From: Eubacterium sp.
GTDB taxonomy: Bacteria > Bacillota > Clostridia > Oscillospirales > Acutalibacteraceae
DNA length: 64,000 nucleotides
Assembly (NCBI GenBank): GCA_017463985.1
Contig: JAFUEH010000018.1
Span: 1-64,000 of the forward strand
Reading direction: 5' to 3'
The notes beneath the pieces were generated by a model. It was not told the origin of the DNA. It made no database searches and was given only the letters and a program-made list of their open reading frames with translations. Positions 61,141 through 64,000 of this stretch are shown in pieces (position 1 is the stretch's first letter; each line of letters opens with the position of its first letter). Position numbers and translations under genes: made by a program.

Positions 61141-62055
61141 TTAATACTTTTCAAAGCATCTCAGTCGAGAGGATCTGGCGCGCGGATTTTCCTTTAGCTC
61201 CTGCGCTGTCGGTGCTTTAAATTTAAAAGGCACCGTACCGAGCGGCTTTTTGCCGCAAACGCAGACCGGAAACTCTTTGGGGCAAGTGCAGGGATTAACC
61301 CAGCGAGCAAACGTTTCCTTCACCATTCTGTCCTCCAGCGAATGGAAGGTGATCACGGAAAGCCTGCCGCCGCTGTTCAGACATTCCAGCGCCGCCTCCA
61401 GCGTACGCGACAGCCTGTCCAGCTCTGCATTGACCTCTATTCTGATTGCCTGAAAGGTTTTGCGCGCCGGATGAGCGTCGCGCATAGCCTTCGCCGGATA
61501 AGCCGCCTTGATGATGTCCACCAGCTCCAGCGTGGTGGCGATAGGCTTGTCCTCTCGTGCTTTTATGATATTCGCAGCGATACGCCGCGCAAATTTTTCT
61601 TCACCGTAGCGGAACAGGATATCAGCCAGCGCTGACTCACTGTACGTATTGACCACATCCGCTGCGCTCAGACCGCTCTTGCTCATCCGCATATCGAGCG
61701 GTGCGTCTGCGTGGTACGAAAAGCCACGCTCTGCGGTATCCAGCTGGAAAGAGCTGACGCCCAGATCCAGCAGTAAGCCGTCAATTCCTTCAATCCCCAG
61801 CTCGTCCAGGACGCTGCGGAGATTTTCAAAATTATTCTCAACGATCGTGACGTTGCCGAGTTCGTCCAGCCGTTCGTGCAGCACCGCGATCGCGTCCGGG
61901 TCTTGATCGATCGCAATCAGCCGCTTCGCACGCGCTGCAATCGCCTTGGAATGTCCGCCGCCGCCGGCAGTGCCGTCAACGATCACCTTTGTTTCATCGA
62001 GGTTCAGCGAAGCGATCGCCTCGTCAAACAGCACGCTCTTATGATTAAATTCCAT
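61141..62055 (-). CDS. rsmH: 16S rRNA (cytosine1402-N4)-methyltransferase
   Basis: RsmH (MraW), 304 aa from the ATG at 62055. MEFNHKSVLFDEAI, VDGTAGGGGHSKAI (S-adenosylmethionine site), LDLGVSSFQLD and VITFHSLEDRMVKETFARW with the CTCPKEFPVCVCGKKP end are diagnostic. It overlaps mraZ by 11 bp. Confidence 0.97.
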   Translation of the reverse strand: MEFNHKSVLFDEAIASLNLDETKVIVDGTAGGGGHSKAIAARAKRLIAIDQDPDAIAVLHERLDELGNVTIVENNFENLRSVLDELGIEGIDGLLLDLGVSSFQLDTAERGFSYHADAPLDMRMSKSGLSAADVVNTYSESALADILFRYGEEKFARRIAANIIKAREDKPIATTLELVDIIKAAYPAKAMRDAHPARKTFQAIRIEVNAELDRLSRTLEAALECLNSGGRLSVITFHSLEDRMVKETFARWVNPCTCPKEFPVCVCGKKPLGTVPFKFKAPTAQELKENPRARSSRLRCFEKY

Positions 62056-62482
62056 AGCTGTCAAGAATGCCTTCCACATCCTGCTCATTGATGCTGTTCA
62101 GCTGTTCGTTGAACAGGTCGCAGTTCCAGATCTCGATATGATCGTTATTGCCAAATATCTCCGCCTGCGTTTCACCAAAAAGGTTGACCTGCTTGCGCAG
62201 TGTTTCGTTCAGCAGCACTCTGCCCTGTCCGTCAAGACTGAGCTTTTCCGCATTCGCGCTGAAGTAAAACTGCAGCTTCTTTCTGTCGGACTGCGTTACC
62301 TTTTCCTGTATGCTGGCCATAAAGGCGTTCCACTTTTCCATCGGATAAAGAGCCAGGCATTTGCCGACGCCGCGCGATGCAATAAACTCGTTGCCGAGCG
62401 CTGTACGCATATTCGCCGGTATGGAAATTCTGCCCTTGGCGTCAATTTTATACGCCTTATGGCTTACAAAGTATTCTTCCAT
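62045..62482 (-). CDS. mraZ: transcriptional regulator MraZ
   Basis: A 145-aa AbrB-fold protein (two SpoVT/AbrB-like repeats: HKAYKIDAKGRISIPANMRTALG and LDGQGRVLLNETLRKQV). It heads the dcw cluster and represses its own operon in other bacteria. The ATG at 62482 follows AAAGGAGGAGG; the long open frame upstream is leader. TGGGT in the promoter spacer is a possible half-site. Confidence 0.95.
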   Translation of the reverse strand: MEEYFVSHKAYKIDAKGRISIPANMRTALGNEFIASRGVGKCLALYPMEKWNAFMASIQEKVTQSDRKKLQFYFSANAEKLSLDGQGRVLLNETLRKQVNLFGETQAEIFGNNDHIEIWNCDLFNEQLNSINEQDVEGILDSYGI

Positions 62483-62558
62483 GCTGCCTCCTCCTTTCCT
62501 TTGGTGATTTTTTAGGGATTTATATTGATTTTTGTGGGATTCCTCACCACTTGACTCT

Positions 62559-62587
62559 ATTATATAAGGACAAAAACCCATTGTCAA
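62559..62587 (-). promoter_or_regulatory. dcw cluster (mraZ) promoter
   Basis: Perfect consensus TTGACA (62582-62587), 17-bp spacer, TATAAT (62559-62564) on the minus strand. The spacer carries ATGGGT, one possible MraZ recognition repeat; the usual tandem set of TGGGN repeats is not obvious. Confidence 0.8.
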
Positions 62588-62638
62588 GCAATTCTTTTGG
62601 CCAAAAAAGATTGTAACTGTTTTGTAATTTTTAAAGCT

Positions 62639-62667
62639 TTGTCAACTGTGCCGATATATGGTATACT
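62639..62667 (+). promoter_or_regulatory. promoter of the GPH transporter gene
   Basis: TTGTCA (62639-62644), 17-bp spacer, TATACT (62662-62667), followed by AAGGAG before ATG 62703. Confidence 0.6.
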
Positions 62668-62702
62668 GGCGTTATACAATTACTATATAAGGAGCTGAGC
62701 GC

Positions 62703-64000
62703 ATGGAACAAAAAACAACATGGCGTGAAAAAATTTTTTACGGAGTGGGCGCCGTCGGGCTGGATCTGAGCTACGGTATGTTCTATTCCTTCCTGAGCTA
62801 TTACCTTTCCTCCGTGCTGGGATTAAAAGAGGCGTTTCTGCTGTTGCTGACGCCGCTGGCGCGTATTTGGGACGGCATCAACGACCCGATGATGGGCACG
62901 ATCGTGGATAATACCAAAACAAAGTACGGCAAATACCGCCCGTGGATCCTGATCGGCGCACTGTGCAACGGCGTGGTACTGTTTTTACTGTTCACCAGCT
63001 TCGGTATGTCCGGCTTGCCGCTGTATATTTACATCGGCGTGATGTACATTCTTTGGGGCATGACCAACACGATGGCGGACATCCCCTACTGGAGCATGAT
63101 CCCCTCCTTCACCAGCGAGCCGAAGGACAGGAACATGGTCTCCACCGTTGCCAGAACCTTTTCCGGTCTCGGCCAGGGCATTATCACGATCGCCACACCG
63201 ATTGTACTGCCGCTGCTTTCCTCCGGCATGACGACCGACAAGGGCTACAGCGCTACCGGCTTCTCCCGTTGGGCAGGCATCTGCGGAATCCTACTGGTAG
63301 TATTTGCACTGATTTGCGTGCTGTCTACGAAAGAAAAGAACGTCGTCTACGGCGAAAAGAAAAAGTTTTCATTAAAGCAGATCTTCAAGGTCATTGCACA
63401 CAACGACCAGCTGGTCGTCTTTATGATTTTCGCCATGCTCTCCAATGCCGGCTGGTATCTGACCAGCGGCACCGCAGTTTATTACTTTACGGATGTGCTG
63501 GGCGATCCGACCAAACAATCCACCTTCCAGACGATCGGCGCCGCCGGTTCTATCCTCGGCTTAGGCGTGATTCCGATCTTATCAAAATGGTTTAATAAAA
63601 AGAAGATCTATCAGATCTCCCTTTGCATTACCATCCTTGGCTATGTGCTGATGTACATTCTCGGTCCGGTGATGGGCAACGCGTTGCTGCTGAGCATTGC
63701 CTATATTTTCTCCTCCACCGGTATCGCCTCTATGTTCGTGGCACAAACGATTTTCCTCGCGGATATCGTAGATTACGGCGAATTTAAAAACGGTGAACGC
63801 AACGAAAGCATCACCTTCTCCATGAAGGGCTTTTTGCAGAAAATGGCTTATACCATCCAGACGATTATCCTGTTCGGCGGACTTGGCTTAGTGCACTATA
63901 ACGAACAGATCACTTCTGCCTCCAAAAAGATCAACGACACCACCAAGGGCGTCATCGGCTTCATCGCGTTCGGCGCTCCGGCAATTTTGGTACTGCTGTC
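62703..64000 (+). CDS. GPH-type sugar:cation symporter (truncated by the window end)
   Basis: The frame is open to the window edge, about 432 aa visible. WREKIFYGVGAVGLDLSYGMFYSFLSYYLSSVLG, RIWDGINDPMMGTIVDNTKTKYGKYRPWILIG and DIVDYGEFKNGERNESITFSMKGFLQKMA place it in the MelB-like GPH family, related to but distinct from the transporter at 21-22.7 kb. Substrate unknown. It is transcribed divergently from mraZ. Confidence 0.9.
   Translation, partial: MEQKTTWREKIFYGVGAVGLDLSYGMFYSFLSYYLSSVLGLKEAFLLLLTPLARIWDGINDPMMGTIVDNTKTKYGKYRPWILIGALCNGVVLFLLFTSFGMSGLPLYIYIGVMYILWGMTNTMADIPYWSMIPSFTSEPKDRNMVSTVARTFSGLGQGIITIATPIVLPLLSSGMTTDKGYSATGFSRWAGICGILLVVFALICVLSTKEKNVVYGEKKKFSLKQIFKVIAHNDQLVVFMIFAMLSNAGWYLTSGTAVYYFTDVLGDPTKQSTFQTIGAAGSILGLGVIPILSKWFNKKKIYQISLCITILGYVLMYILGPVMGNALLLSIAYIFSSTGIASMFVAQTIFLADIVDYGEFKNGERNESITFSMKGFLQKMAYTIQTIILFGGLGLVHYNEQITSASKKINDTTKGVIGFIAFGAPAILVLL

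Noticed and set aside
61141..62700. Tandem MraZ boxes before mraZ
   Set aside because: Only one TGGG-type half-site is visible in the promoter spacer; regularly spaced repeats could not be identified.

Overview
The window looks like chromosome from an anaerobic, spore-forming Clostridia member, probably a gut Oscillospirales/Ruminococcaceae-type bacterium. This is an inference from several features: sporulation sigma factors (sigE, spoIIGA, sigG), a DAP-type murE inside a Gram-positive dcw cluster, Bacillus-like ffs-dnaX-ybaB-recR order, MEP-pathway genes, and a plant-sulfosugar (sulfoquinovose) operon of the kind known from gut Firmicutes. Base composition is near 50% GC in core genes and clearly lower in the accessory patch at 6.5-8.5 kb and in several intergenic regions. 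Most genes lie on the minus strand.

Layout. 0.2-2.3 kb: tsf and rpsB with an rpsB leader. 2.3-5.9 kb: a flavodoxin/HAD pair, then sigE, spoIIGA and sigG (transcribed in the order sigG-spoIIGA-sigE). 5.9-8.5 kb: accessory patch with a GNAT acetyltransferase, a 120-aa orphan, an MNT/HEPN toxin-antitoxin pair and a decayed recombinase-like HTH gene abutting the 3' end of ssrA. 8.5-12.6 kb: ssrA (tmRNA), 38-bp tandem repeats, smpB, recR, ybaB, dnaX, ffs (SRP RNA). 12.7-16.7 kb: flavoprotein, EamA transporter, secreted protein, then trmO-ylmH on the plus strand. 16.7-20.9 kb: a zinc/manganese ABC importer operon with two lipoproteins and a Cys-rich small protein.

21.1-30.3 kb is the highlight: an eight-gene minus-strand operon encoding a complete transaldolase-type sulfoglycolysis (sulfo-TAL) route. 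It has a GH31 sulfoquinovosidase, a sulfofructose transaldolase, a sulfolactaldehyde reductase, a DUF4867 protein, a sulfoquinovose isomerase, a TauE-type exporter, a ROK repressor and a GPH sugar symporter. A consensus promoter with an operator-like palindrome at its start point precedes it. The reductase branch predicts 2,3-dihydroxypropane-1-sulfonate as the excreted end product.

30.4-34.6 kb: trmK-nif3-rqcH-ispD-ispF operon. 34.6-35.7 kb: a symmetric bidirectional promoter, a 330-bp MITE-like element and a DUF4364 gene. 35.7-41.3 kb: a 1,673-aa secreted protein with a structured leader and a small companion gene. 41.3-44.3 kb: a PI-PLC-like protein, a NERD protein, small orphan genes and initiator tRNA-fMet. 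44.7-49.3 kb: glycerate kinase, a small orphan and a GH38 alpha-mannosidase. 49.6-62.5 kb: the dcw cell-wall/division cluster in the order mraZ-rsmH-ftsL-pbp-murE-mraY-ftsW-murG-murA-ftsQ-ftsZ. 62.7 kb to the end: a truncated GPH-type sugar transporter transcribed divergently from mraZ.

The less expected regulatory observations are two inverted repeats (before spoIIGA and before the HAD gene). In each, the promoter -10 lies in the loop and the ribosome-binding site in the downstream arm, so read-through transcripts would be untranslatable while locally initiated ones would be free. spoIIGA also seems to start at a rare AUU codon. All functional calls are from reading sequence motifs and gene context; no database search was run.
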